Positions 7,193-13,005 of a stretch of 41,420 bases of DNA are shown piece by piece. Below the pieces are notes generated by a model, which was given only the letters and a program-made list of their open reading frames with translations, searched no databases and had not been told where the DNA came from. How positions within the stretch are numbered: the stretch's first letter is position 1; each line of letters begins with the position of its first letter. The translations under genes were made by a program, and so were the position numbers. This stretch comes from a virus, in the IMG/VR virus record IMGVR_UViG_3300032435_000023, positions 1-41,420 of that record; one strand, 5' to 3'.

Positions 7193-7221
7193 ATTATATT
7201 ATGACTCTTGACATAAATCAA
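7193..7221 (-). promoter_or_regulatory. Leftward early promoter (pL-like)
   Basis: On the minus strand TTGATT (7216-7221), a 17-base spacer and TATAAT (7193-7198) make a near-consensus sigma70 promoter. Transcription would start near 7186 and read the recombination operon. Its -35 box overlaps the palindrome shared with the rightward promoter. Confidence 0.8.
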
Positions 7222-7222
7222 G
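7207..7222. promoter_or_regulatory. Palindromic operator candidate between divergent promoters
   Basis: CTTGA (7207-7211), six bases CATAAA, TCAAG (7218-7222) is a perfect five-base inverted repeat. It overlaps the -35 boxes of both divergent promoters, so one bound dimer could block both. The natural candidate ligand is the Cro-like protein encoded just to the right. Confidence 0.55.
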
Positions 7223-7235
7223 CGAATGTTATAAT
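7208..7235 (+). promoter_or_regulatory. Rightward early promoter (pR-like)
   Basis: TTGACA (7208-7213), a 16-base spacer and TATAAT (7230-7235), with TGT directly before the -10 giving an extended -10. Both boxes are perfect consensus. The start would lie near 7242, leaving a leader of about 23 bases before the Cro-like gene, with ribosome site AGGGGG. Confidence 0.85.
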
Positions 7236-7264
7236 ATATTAACATTAGTAAAAGGGGGTAATAA

Positions 7265-7474
7265 ATGACATTAGATGAAGCAGTAAAGCACTACGGTACT
7301 ATGTACAAACTATTTAAAGCGTGCGGTTTTTCAGCGGGAACGCCGTGTCACTGGAAACGTCGGGGTTATATCCCGTATCCGTCACAAATGAGGATAGAGA
7401 AGCAAACAGGCGGCGTATTAAAAGCTGATACCGACTACATTACTAAAAGGGTGAACGATGAGCTTGACGCTTAG
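7265..7474 (+). CDS. Cro-like helix-turn-helix repressor
   Basis: 69 residues with the Cro/YdaS layout: YGTMYKLFKACGF forms the first helix pair, SAGTPCHWKRRGYIP covers the turn and recognition helix with the typical W-K/R-R-G-x-I-P end, and RIEKQTGGVLKAD is the closing helix found in P22-type Cro proteins. It is the first gene after the rightward promoter and presumably binds the palindrome between the promoters. No CI-type partner is encoded opposite it. The next gene starts inside its 3' end. Confidence 0.85.
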   Translation: MTLDEAVKHYGTMYKLFKACGFSAGTPCHWKRRGYIPYPSQMRIEKQTGGVLKADTDYITKRVNDELDA

Positions 7475-7670
7475 CGAACGCGAAGAATTAGAAGGTTTAC
7501 GCAAGTCAGCGGCCAAGTTTATGACTAGTCCACTTGATAAAGCTTTTTTTGCTTTAGAGTCTTTGATAGACAGAGACCGACCGAATCGCGTTGATTCAGT
7601 CATGTCGAACACGGCTTTTAATGTCTTAGCTCGTGCGCTCGTTGAGTTAAAAAGAGAGGTTTGCAAATGA
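7458..7670 (+). CDS. Small early hypothetical protein
   Basis: 70 residues, ATG 7458 with AAGG 7 bases upstream, overlapping the Cro-like gene by 17 bases. It is helical and charged (SEREELEGLRKSAAKFM, then DKAFFALESLIDRDRPNR). No recognised family. Adjacent early genes are joined by the same kind of overlaps, so it is probably translated from the same rightward mRNA. Confidence 0.65.
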   Translation: MSLTLSEREELEGLRKSAAKFMTSPLDKAFFALESLIDRDRPNRVDSVMSNTAFNVLARALVELKREVCK

Positions 7671-7897
7671 TTTCGGCTGGCTCATTACGCTTGATGAAAA
7701 AAGAATCAAAAAAAACATCTATCGGGATTAAGCGTGTCATTAAGATGATGGAAGGTAGTTTGAACAGTAGTAGTGAGTATCAGATACAGATTGCAGCAGC
7801 TTTCTTTCAGATACTAAAGTATCACATTGAAGACGGCGATTTAGAGCCTAAAAATATTATTTTAACAAAACTTTTAAGAGAGGAGATACAAGAATGA
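7667..7897 (+). CDS. Small basic early hypothetical protein
   Basis: 76 residues from ATG 7667, chosen because GAGAGG (7654-7659) lies 7 bases before it and the start overlaps the previous stop by ATGA; TTG 7661 would be too close. The chain is basic at the N-end (MKKESKKTSIGIKRVIKMM), then a helix (IQIAAAFFQILKYHIEDGD) and an acidic end. No recognised family. Confidence 0.65.
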   Translation: MISAGSLRLMKKESKKTSIGIKRVIKMMEGSLNSSSEYQIQIAAAFFQILKYHIEDGDLEPKNIILTKLLREEIQE

Positions 7898-7974
7898 CAT
7901 TTTTAATATCAGCAGCCGGCATTATGATTACATTTGGCATATTGGGGTTGGCTCAGCATTTTTTCGGTGTTTGA
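7894..7974 (+). CDS. 26-residue membrane peptide
   Basis: ATG at 7894 overlaps the previous stop by ATGA, with AGGAG (7880-7884) 9 bases upstream. Nearly the whole peptide is one hydrophobic segment (TFLISAAGIMITFGILGLAQ) long enough to cross the membrane once, with no charged residue and a short HFFGV tail. Too short to classify; a host-membrane-targeting early peptide is possible. Confidence 0.5.
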   Translation: MTFLISAAGIMITFGILGLAQHFFGV

Positions 7975-8078
7975 TTGATAACTATTGTGAGAAAAGCCTA
8001 GCGAATAACACCGATAGCCCCGCGAATAGTGATGAGAGCCTAGCGAATAGTGAGGAGAGTTTTACAAATGATAACTAA
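7971..8078 (+). CDS. Possible small peptide with heptapeptide repeats
   Basis: TTG at 7971 overlaps the stop of the membrane peptide (TTGA). The frame runs 35 residues to TAA 8076-8078, which itself overlaps the next ATG at 8068. It contains three and a half seven-residue units (SLANNTD, SPANSDE, SLANSEE, SFTNDN) encoded by 21-base repeats. The repeat length is a multiple of three and no stop arises, which favours translation, but the TTG start and lack of a clear ribosome site keep this uncertain. Confidence 0.35.
   Translation: MIDNYCEKSLANNTDSPANSDESLANSEESFTNDN
7995..8078 (+). repeat. 21-bp tandem repeat, 3 good copies plus a decayed one
   Basis: Units start at 7995, 8016 and 8037, each beginning AGCCTAGCGAATA or AGCCCCGCGAATA; a degenerate fourth unit occupies 8058-8078. 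The copies differ by a few bases and the third contains the GAGGAG used as ribosome site for the gene at 8068. Confidence 0.8.
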
Positions 8079-8214
8079 AATAACAAACTGGATAGACGAA
8101 AAGATGGGAACATGTACAGCAGCGGAAGAGCCGTTACTACTCGAATTAATGTCTTTTATTATTACTGAAATGCAAAAAGAGGTTACGGAAATGAAAGAGG
8201 CGCAAGATGAATAA
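8068..8214 (+). CDS. Small early hypothetical protein
   Basis: 48 residues, ATG 8068, TAA 8212-8214, with GAGGAG (8052-8057) about 10 bases upstream. The sequence MITKITNWIDEKMGTCTAAE followed by a helix LLLELMSFIITEM and a charged C-terminus has no recognised family. Both ends overlap the neighbouring frames, in keeping with the compact early operon. Confidence 0.55.
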   Translation: MITKITNWIDEKMGTCTAAEEPLLLELMSFIITEMQKEVTEMKEAQDE

Positions 8215-8422
8215 TCTAACAACGATAGACATACCCGGAAATATTGGGAAAACCATTCCCAGTGCCGCACACAGTGCCGGACACATTGTTTGCAACGGCT
8301 TTAAAATGATTGATGTTATCACAGAGGTTTTAGATGCGCATTGTGGTTTTGGTTATCCGACACAAATTGCTGAAGCGATTGAACGGGCTTTTATAATTAA
8401 ACTTGGACTTATACAGGGGTAA
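8207..8422 (+). CDS. Small early hypothetical protein
   Basis: 71 residues, starting 8 bases inside the previous gene. Contains a Gly/His/Ala-rich start (PGNIGKTIPSAAHSAGHIV) and a helical C-terminus (TQIAEAIERAFIIKLGLIQ). One pair of Cys but no zinc motif. The family is not recognised. It is followed 3 bases later by the DUF6948-like gene. Confidence 0.65.
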   Translation: MNNLTTIDIPGNIGKTIPSAAHSAGHIVCNGFKMIDVITEVLDAHCGFGYPTQIAEAIERAFIIKLGLIQG

Positions 8423-8425
8423 AAC

Positions 8426-8764
8426 ATGAACAACAATGAAATAGTAATAAACGGCGAAACTTACGTAAAACAGTCAATCGAAGCTGAATACAAGATAGTG
8501 AGAACGTATTCTGCTGGCGTGTTTTTCGGCGTGATTGAGTCAAGAAACGGGCAGGAAGTTGTTATACGGAATGCGCGAAGAATTTGGTACTGGTCAGGCG
8601 CAGCATCTTTGAGTCAGTTAGCAATGGAAGGGACTAAATCACCCGGTGAATGTAAATTTCCGTGCGCCGTTGATCGTATTGAGCTTTTGCAAGTTATTGA
8701 GATTTTAGATGTAACGCAACAGGCAAAAGAGTCAATAGATGGCGTGAAAGTTTGGGCTGAATGA
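8426..8764 (+). CDS. DUF6948-like phage protein
   Basis: 112 residues with the run I associate with this phage family: YKIVRTYSAGVFFGVIESRN, then EVVIRNARRIWYWSGAASL and a C-terminal AKESIDGVKVWAE. The arginine-tryptophan core is highly regular, but the function of the family is not known to me. Members are common among small early genes of phages of proteobacteria. Ribosome site AGGGG (8415-8419) is well spaced. It overlaps the following Gly-rich gene by ATGA. Confidence 0.8.
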   Translation: MNNNEIVINGETYVKQSIEAEYKIVRTYSAGVFFGVIESRNGQEVVIRNARRIWYWSGAASLSQLAMEGTKSPGECKFPCAVDRIELLQVIEILDVTQQAKESIDGVKVWAE

Positions 8765-9054
8765 TTGTGAAACCCTCTAGTAAAATCCATGGCTCTGGCC
8801 ATGGTTATGGCCGTACCCATGGCCATGAATCCGGCGATGGCTATAGTGATGGCACTGGTGATGGCATTGGGGATGGCTATGGCAAAGGATCTGGAGATGG
8901 TTCAGATTCAGGCTATGGCTTCGGCTCGGGCTCTGGCTTCGGCTCGGGCTCTGGCTCTGACAATGGCTCTGGCGATGGATATGGCACTGGATTGGATTCT
9001 GGCTATGGCTTTGGCTCCGGCTATGGCTACGACAGTGGAGATGGCGATGGTTAA
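8761..9054 (+). CDS. Gly/Asp/Ser/Tyr-rich repetitive protein, first of a tandem pair
   Basis: 97 residues composed almost only of Gly alternating with Ser, Asp, Tyr, Phe or His (for example DGYGKGSGDGSDSGYGFG). The start overlaps the DUF6948-like stop by ATGA. Such proteins recur in phage early regions; the alternating Gly-X pattern suggests an extended or disordered, acidic chain and no known activity. The frame stops at TAA 9052-9054, but the same composition resumes one frame over in the gene starting 9047. Confidence 0.65.
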   Translation: MIVKPSSKIHGSGHGYGRTHGHESGDGYSDGTGDGIGDGYGKGSGDGSDSGYGFGSGSGFGSGSGSDNGSGDGYGTGLDSGYGFGSGYGYDSGDGDG

Positions 9055-9289
9055 TGATGATGAATATGGCTCTGGCAGTGGCGATGGCTTTGGATCTGGC
9101 TATGGATTTGGATCTGGGGGCGGGGATGCTCATGGCTATGGCGATGGGGATGGCACAGGATTTGGCTCTGGGGATGGATTTGGCTCTGGCTATGTAGATG
9201 GCTCCGGCTATGGCTCCGGCTCGGGCGATAGATATGGCTATGGTTGTGGCTATGGTTGTGGCTCTGGCTCTGGTGGCGGCGATGGTTAG
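8791..9289 (+). repeat. Low-complexity hexanucleotide tract (GGCTCT/GGCTAT/GGCGAT)
   Basis: About 500 bp built from degenerate GGC-TNT or GGN-GAT six-base units encoding Gly-X pairs. The strong codon bias leaves several frames open on both strands, which produces spurious Met/Ala- and Ser/His/Gln-rich frames. Confidence 0.85.
9047..9289 (+). CDS. Gly/Asp/Ser/Tyr-rich repetitive protein, second of a tandem pair
   Basis: 80 residues from ATG 9047 (MVNDDEYGSGSGDGFGSGYG), in the +1 frame relative to its neighbour and overlapping its end by 8 bases. GGAG at 9037-9040 lies 6 bases before the ATG, so it can start on its own. Composition equals the first gene, plus GYGCGYGCG near the end with two Cys. 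It is either a duplicated gene or the back half of one gene split by a frameshift. No function known. Confidence 0.6.
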   Translation: MVNDDEYGSGSGDGFGSGYGFGSGGGDAHGYGDGDGTGFGSGDGFGSGYVDGSGYGSGSGDRYGYGCGYGCGSGSGGGDG

Positions 9290-9309
9290 ATTTAAACTAG
9301 GGGTAAAAA

Positions 9310-9546
9310 ATGAAAATTGACCAAAAAGACTTTAACGATCTAGCGTTCTACGCGTTTCGATACGCGCTAGGTCGCAAAACGTATTGTACCGCTGACGTGT
9401 CTGACCTACTGATTAAATTCGCAGATAAGATTGATGGAAAAAGTAAGTATTGCGCAGAAATACAAGACGCAATTGACAGAGATGACGCTGGCATGGATTG
9501 TGACGTCAAAGCTTGGGTTAAATGTCTCAATAAACTTTTGGAATAA
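9310..9546 (+). CDS. Conserved-looking small phage protein, unknown function
   Basis: 78 residues with FAFYAFRYALGR-type start (LAFYAFRYALGRKTYCTADV), then SDLLIKFADKIDG and DRDDAGMDCDVKAW. I have seen this pattern in small proteins of many phages of enteric bacteria, where its role is unknown. Strong ribosome site AGGGG (9299-9303). The four Cys do not form an obvious zinc pattern. Confidence 0.78.
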   Translation: MKIDQKDFNDLAFYAFRYALGRKTYCTADVSDLLIKFADKIDGKSKYCAEIQDAIDRDDAGMDCDVKAWVKCLNKLLE

Positions 9547-9548
9547 TT

Positions 9549-9749
9549 ATGATTAAAACATTAGAAAAATTAGAAGAATTATCCGAAGCAATATTAAGCT
9601 TTCGGCAAGACAGTCGAGACCATTGCTTGGAAAATCTCGAAGAATCCACAGAGTTTACGCGCGGTGTCTCAGCGGGTGAAGATCGCGCGTTTCATTTAGT
9701 TTTATGCCTGTTTTGTGTCATTCTTGATGAACTCGAGGATAGCGTTTGA
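9549..9749 (+). CDS. Small acidic hypothetical protein
   Basis: 66 residues, 2 bases after the previous stop. Helical and acidic (EKLEELSEAILSFRQD, then HLVLCLFCVILDELEDSV) with a hydrophobic patch in the last helix. No recognised family. The ribosome site is weak, so translation may depend on coupling. Confidence 0.6.
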   Translation: MIKTLEKLEELSEAILSFRQDSRDHCLENLEESTEFTRGVSAGEDRAFHLVLCLFCVILDELEDSV

Positions 9750-9773
9750 TCTAATATAGCAAACAAAGTAGGA

Positions 9774-9813
9774 TGGTGGCTTAGTTCGTGTTCTAGCACT
9801 TACTAAACCACTG
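9774..9813 (+). other. Long hairpin in early intergenic region
   Basis: GTGGCTTAGT (9776-9785) pairs with ACTAAACCAC (9802-9811) except one C-A mismatch, and the inner GTG/CAC extends the stem around a TTCTAG loop. A second small hairpin GGGC, GCA, GCCC follows at once (9813-9823). There is no T run, so it is not a simple terminator. It occupies most of the only 104-base gap in this operon; leader structure or small RNA is possible. Confidence 0.4.
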
Positions 9814-9853
9814 GGCGCAGCCCGATGGCAACATTCACAGCATTAGGAGTGCC

Positions 9854-10129
9854 ATGAATATTAATGATAAACACAGCTATAGTAAGGTAGCCATGAATAT
9901 GAACAGAAGTATAACAGCTAAAGCACAAGAAATCAACGGACATGCTATGTTTTTCAACATGGGCAGGATTTTTAACGCATTTTTTTTATGTAACTCTATG
10001 AATAATGACGCTATTTTGAGTAATATTTTGAGCGAATGGTTAGCAGTATTGGCGAAAATGCCTTTGTCGATGGATGAGAAAGCAATCAGGATTAGGCTTG
10101 CAATTGAAATTTTAGAAGGAATTAAATAA
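9854..10129 (+). CDS. Small early hypothetical protein
   Basis: 91 residues, ATG 9854 behind AGGAG (9844-9848). Asn- and Met-rich N-terminus, then helical (FNMGRIFNAFFLC, ILSNILSEWLAVLAKMPLSM, RIRLAIEILEGIK). No recognised motif. It follows the hairpin region and overlaps the next start by one base (TAATG), leading into the replication genes. Confidence 0.65.
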   Translation: MNINDKHSYSKVAMNMNRSITAKAQEINGHAMFFNMGRIFNAFFLCNSMNNDAILSNILSEWLAVLAKMPLSMDEKAIRIRLAIEILEGIK

Positions 10130-10281
10130 TGGAAAATAAAAAAGAGTATAAAGAAACATGGTTTATTGTGCCAAGTTATATCGCAGACTTGCCGGGCATG
10201 ACGCTAGAGCGTTTAAAAAAATATGAATACGACTATCGAAAGTCTATTGAAAAACCTGTTGATAAGGATCTACAAAAATGA
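10129..10281 (+). CDS. Small charged protein before replication initiator
   Basis: 50 residues, ATG 10129 to TGA 10279-10281, overlapping the previous gene by 1 base and the initiator gene by ATGA. Aromatic- and charge-rich (KKEYKETWFIVPSYIADLPG, then LERLKKYEYDYRKSIEK). No recognised family. Coupling to the initiator start suggests coordinated translation. Confidence 0.65.
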   Translation: MENKKEYKETWFIVPSYIADLPGMTLERLKKYEYDYRKSIEKPVDKDLQK

Positions 10282-11075
10282 GCGTAGACGCAACCAGATC
10301 AACATGGTTATTAACAAAAAAACAAGTGACACCAACCCAGAAATTTATTTTATTGGCTTTAGCAGATCGTGCTGGAGAAGATGGTGAATGCTGGCCTTCG
10401 GTTAAACGGATTGTGACAGATACCGGATACGACCGAGAAACCGTCATAGCTAATCGCCTTCAATTAATTGAAATGGGATTAATAGAATTAACAGGCCGAA
10501 TGTTCGGAAGAACAAAGCAAATACCAGAAATGAAATTAATTTACATAAATCGTAGAGAGGGAAAATCCACAAATGAATCTCAGGAAGAAACAAACAGTCG
10601 GCAAACACCTACTGTTACAAATTTAAACAGTCGGCAAACACCTACCGTTAAACAGTCGGCAATTGCCGATACGGAACCTAAAAGTCTTTTGAACCTAAAA
10701 GATACTGCTGCTGGCGCAGCTTTTTCAGCAGCATCACTTCCCCTTTCCCCTATAACCCCTGTAGAGTTAATCGCGGTTTATCACGAGGTGTTGCCGGACA
10801 ATCCGCGTGTATTAATAAATCCGGTAACGGGCGCGATTGAGTCGAAGGTTAAGGAAGCTATTCGTGAATTTAAAAAGTATTGGTTCCGTAGGGCGGGGTC
10901 TCCAATAACCATTGATGATTTTAAAACTTACATGATGGATTTACGGAATAACTGTAGTCGGTTTACGCTTGATAGCTACATAGGGAAAGGAGGTAATGAA
11001 CAAAAAAACGGGCTGATTACATTTTTAAAGTGGGAAACAGTGGAAAACGTGAACGCTAACAAGAATCTTTATTAA
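10278..11075 (+). CDS. O-like replication initiation protein with winged helix-turn-helix
   Basis: 265 residues. The N-terminal 90 form a helix-turn-helix_36-type domain (TPTQKFILLALADRAGEDGE, then CWPSVKRIVTDTGYDRETVI) with aromatic-rich WPS motif, as in phage replication proteins. A Ser/Thr/Gln linker (about 100-150) follows, whose DNA contains iterated sites. The C-terminal 100 residues (VELIAVYHEVLPDNPRV, FLKWETVENVN) match the helicase-loader-type tail often found in such proteins. It directly precedes the DnaB-type helicase. Expected role: bind the origin inside its own gene and load the helicase. Confidence 0.85.
   Translation: MSVDATRSTWLLTKKQVTPTQKFILLALADRAGEDGECWPSVKRIVTDTGYDRETVIANRLQLIEMGLIELTGRMFGRTKQIPEMKLIYINRREGKSTNESQEETNSRQTPTVTNLNSRQTPTVKQSAIADTEPKSLLNLKDTAAGAAFSAASLPLSPITPVELIAVYHEVLPDNPRVLINPVTGAIESKVKEAIREFKKYWFRRAGSPITIDDFKTYMMDLRNNCSRFTLDSYIGKGGNEQKNGLITFLKWETVENVNANKNLY
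10592..10668 (+). repeat. Iteron-like repeats inside the initiator gene (candidate origin)
   Basis: AAACAGTCGGCAA occurs at 10592, 10625 and 10650. Copies 1 and 2 extend identically through ACACCTAC and end in TGTTA or CGTTA, and each is an imperfect inverted repeat (AACAGT with ACTGTT). The third copy is in another reading frame and ends in the perfect palindrome CGGCAATTGCCG. This mirrors the lambda arrangement of iterons inside gene O. Confidence 0.65.
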
Positions 11076-11096
11076 CGAACGAACGAAGGAACAGAA

Positions 11097-12419
11097 ATGA
11101 CAAATCCAAAATATAACCCCGAAGCCGAACTCGGGGTTATCAGTGCGCTTATTAACGATGGGGATTACTCGTCTTTTACAGTACAAAAATCAATGCTTAG
11201 ATTAGAAGAGCGGTTTTTTTATGTGCCTGTCCATCGTGAACTGTTTAAGATTATCAAAAAATGCTTTGATGAGAAACATGTTTTCGATATGTCAGCGATG
11301 AGTGACATTCTACAATCAAGCAGCAATGATGTTTTTATGACGATGTTGAATGGCTTGAATAAAACCTATTATTCAACGTCACGGCTTGAACGTGAAATAA
11401 CAACGCTTGAACAAGCCGCTCAGATGCGCCAACAACTTAAAACCATGCAAAGCATCATTTTAGATTGTCATGACGAACCTTTGACAAATCTTGCGTGCGA
11501 TATCCTGCACCACGGTATACAAAAACTGGGGGGCATTAAATTGAACGCGATGAATGACGGGGCAGACTATGAGCAAATAGCAGAAAGCCATCTTAATGGC
11601 GAATTTCTGGACATGGAGCCGGTAGAAATTGGTATAGATGGGTTTGGTGAGTTAAGAAACTGCTCGCTAGTAACAATTGCAGGGGCTTCTGGCGTCGGTA
11701 AGACCTATTTTGGCGTATATCTCATGAATCAGGTGGGAATGTACCAGCCTGACAAACAAGCCTTGTTTTTCAGCCTTGAAATGGCTCGTAATGAAATTTG
11801 GGAAAGGCATTTATCAATTTTGGCGAATAAAGCGTTTGATGAGCTTACAAAATCAGAATTGACGGAGGCAATCGGGCTTTCATTGGCTGTTGATTATCGC
11901 GTTTACGATGAGCCGCGCATTGATATTGATTACATTGAAACTATGTGTCGATTGCAAGCTATGCGAAAACCGATTTCGGTTATTGTGGTCGATTATATCG
12001 GGTTGGTTACGTCAAAGCAGAAACACGATCGCGAAGATTTAAGGGTATCAGATATAACGCAACGGTTGGCGGCTTTAGCTATGAACTTGAAATGTATCGT
12101 TATCGGACTAACACAAGTTAATCGTGATCCGTCCAAACGCGAAAAGTCAGACCGATGCCCATACCCGAACGATGTAGCTGATTCCGTGGGTAGCGTGCGG
12201 TCTTCAAGTATTTGGATAGGAATAGACCGACCCGAATTATATTCAGATGAATTGCAAGATAAAAACCTGTTTGTGGCAAAATGCAGGAAAAACAGGCGCG
12301 GCGATAACTTTGAAGTGTATTTTGATTTCAATGGCGGCAGGTTTTTACCTCGTGATAAACCAAACTGGCAAAGTACGCCAAAACCTATGGCAAATAGATA
12401 TAAATTTAAAGAGGATTAA
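11097..12419 (+). CDS. DnaB-type replicative helicase
   Basis: 440 residues of the SF4 helicase family, the hexameric 5'-3' helicase that opens the replication fork. The N-terminal domain starts NPEAELGVISALI, as in DnaB. The motor has Walker A GASGVGKT (about 196-203), the SLEM motif, Walker B VIVVDYIGL (about 294-302), the LTQVNRD sensor loop, and a final NRRGDNFEVYFDF stretch. It follows the initiator gene by 21 bases; the large repeat-rich gap lies downstream. No primase is encoded nearby, so host DnaG is probably recruited. Confidence 0.93.
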   Translation: MTNPKYNPEAELGVISALINDGDYSSFTVQKSMLRLEERFFYVPVHRELFKIIKKCFDEKHVFDMSAMSDILQSSSNDVFMTMLNGLNKTYYSTSRLEREITTLEQAAQMRQQLKTMQSIILDCHDEPLTNLACDILHHGIQKLGGIKLNAMNDGADYEQIAESHLNGEFLDMEPVEIGIDGFGELRNCSLVTIAGASGVGKTYFGVYLMNQVGMYQPDKQALFFSLEMARNEIWERHLSILANKAFDELTKSELTEAIGLSLAVDYRVYDEPRIDIDYIETMCRLQAMRKPISVIVVDYIGLVTSKQKHDREDLRVSDITQRLAALAMNLKCIVIGLTQVNRDPSKREKSDRCPYPNDVADSVGSVRSSSIWIGIDRPELYSDELQDKNLFVAKCRKNRRGDNFEVYFDFNGGRFLPRDKPNWQSTPKPMANRYKFKED

Positions 12420-12592
12420 AAAAGGAACAGGAGCAAAACGCAGGCATTATTATCTACCCATATCATGTTCATTTAACATGTGACACCTCATGCAGGTGTC
12501 ACGGGTGTCACTTTAGGTGTCACATCAATACCATCAAGGGTTTTATGCGTGTTTATGACACCTATGACACCTAAATATATATTTTTTAATAA

Positions 12593-12610
12593 GTATGTAG
12601 TTATACATAC
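12593..12610. repeat. Perfect seven-base inverted repeat
   Basis: GTATGTA (12593-12599), loop GTTA, TACATAC (12604-12610). It lies in the AT-rich stretch between the two heptamer groups, where an unwinding element or a protein site would be expected in an origin. Confidence 0.55.
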
Positions 12611-12705
12611 AGTACAGAGTAGCGAAACAGCTTAGAAGGATAACTAGGGTGTTATATAGATATGGGTGTCATGGGTGTCACAATTTTTATTTTTTAAAAA
12701 GTTAG

Positions 12706-12746
12706 TATCGCCTACAACTCAATGACATCAAGGGTTGTAGGCGATA
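12706..12746. repeat. Perfect 13-bp inverted repeat, 15-base loop
   Basis: TATCGCCTACAAC (12706-12718) and GTTGTAGGCGATA (12734-12746) are perfect reverse complements. The loop contains CATCAAGGG, also found at 12532-12540 and followed there too by TT. No T run follows on either strand, so it is a poor intrinsic terminator; a cruciform, origin hairpin or RNA structure is more likely. Confidence 0.65.
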
Positions 12747-12818
12747 ATTTGGTTTAAATAAAATGTGACACCCCCTATTTGAATTTTTAGAGTTAAACGA
12801 CAAAGAGGATAAAGTTCA

Positions 12819-12965
12819 ATGATTAAAGATTATCATGCGGTGTTTAAGGTCGTTATTCAACGCAAACACGAAAGCGAAATTGATGGTATACCTGTATCGC
12901 GCATTAACAAGGGTTTTGTGGGGCGAATAGCCCCATTTATTACTGGTGTGAATGCTTTGTATTAA
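12819..12965 (+). CDS. Small basic hypothetical protein after the repeat region
   Basis: 48 residues, ATG 12819 with GAGG (12805-12808) about 10 bases upstream. Basic with beta-like start (YHAVFKVVIQRKHESEIDGI) and a KGFVGRIAPFITG end. No recognised family. Its isolated position between the repeat region and a terminator leaves gene status moderately uncertain. Confidence 0.5.
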   Translation: MIKDYHAVFKVVIQRKHESEIDGIPVSRINKGFVGRIAPFITGVNALY

Positions 12966-13005
12966 GCTTGATCATACGATACAATCAGGAAATAAACATA
13001 ACAAT

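Larger units (their letters stand above)
12481..12772. repeat. Cluster of nine TGACACC/GGTGTCA heptamers (origin or control region)
   Basis: Exact TGACACC lies at 12481, 12556, 12565 and 12766, and exact GGTGTCA at 12495, 12504, 12516, 12665 and 12674. Three pairs have the same 9-base period (12495/12504, 12556/12565, 12665/12674), forming 16-base units, and 12481/12495 face each other. The block 12420-12818 holds no convincing gene and is very AT-rich between the clusters (12570-12600). Confidence 0.75.

Noticed and set aside
7149-7245. N-terminal extension of the first leftward gene to 7245
   Set aside because: The extension (MLIYYNIRLIYVKSHN) would be encoded by the promoter and operator region; ATG 7149 has a proper AAGAGG site.
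8789-9046. Upstream Met/Ala-rich part of the second Gly-rich frame
   Set aside because: Reads the repeat tract one base out (MALAMVMAVPMAMNP); composition is an artefact. Only the part from 9047 has the Gly-X pattern and a ribosome site.
8777-9133. Minus-strand frame rich in Ser, His, Gln and Arg
   Set aside because: It is the antisense reading of the GGC-TNT hexanucleotide tract; codon bias alone keeps it open. No ribosome site and it opposes the operon.
9772-9850. tRNA gene
   Set aside because: The stretch starts like a tRNA (GGTGGCTTAG) but the stems form one long hairpin rather than a cloverleaf, and no anticodon or T-arm (GTTCGA) is in the right place.
12247-12483. Frame overlapping the helicase C-terminus
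   Set aside because: Lies almost fully within the DnaB-type gene in another frame, has no ribosome site and no conserved-looking features.
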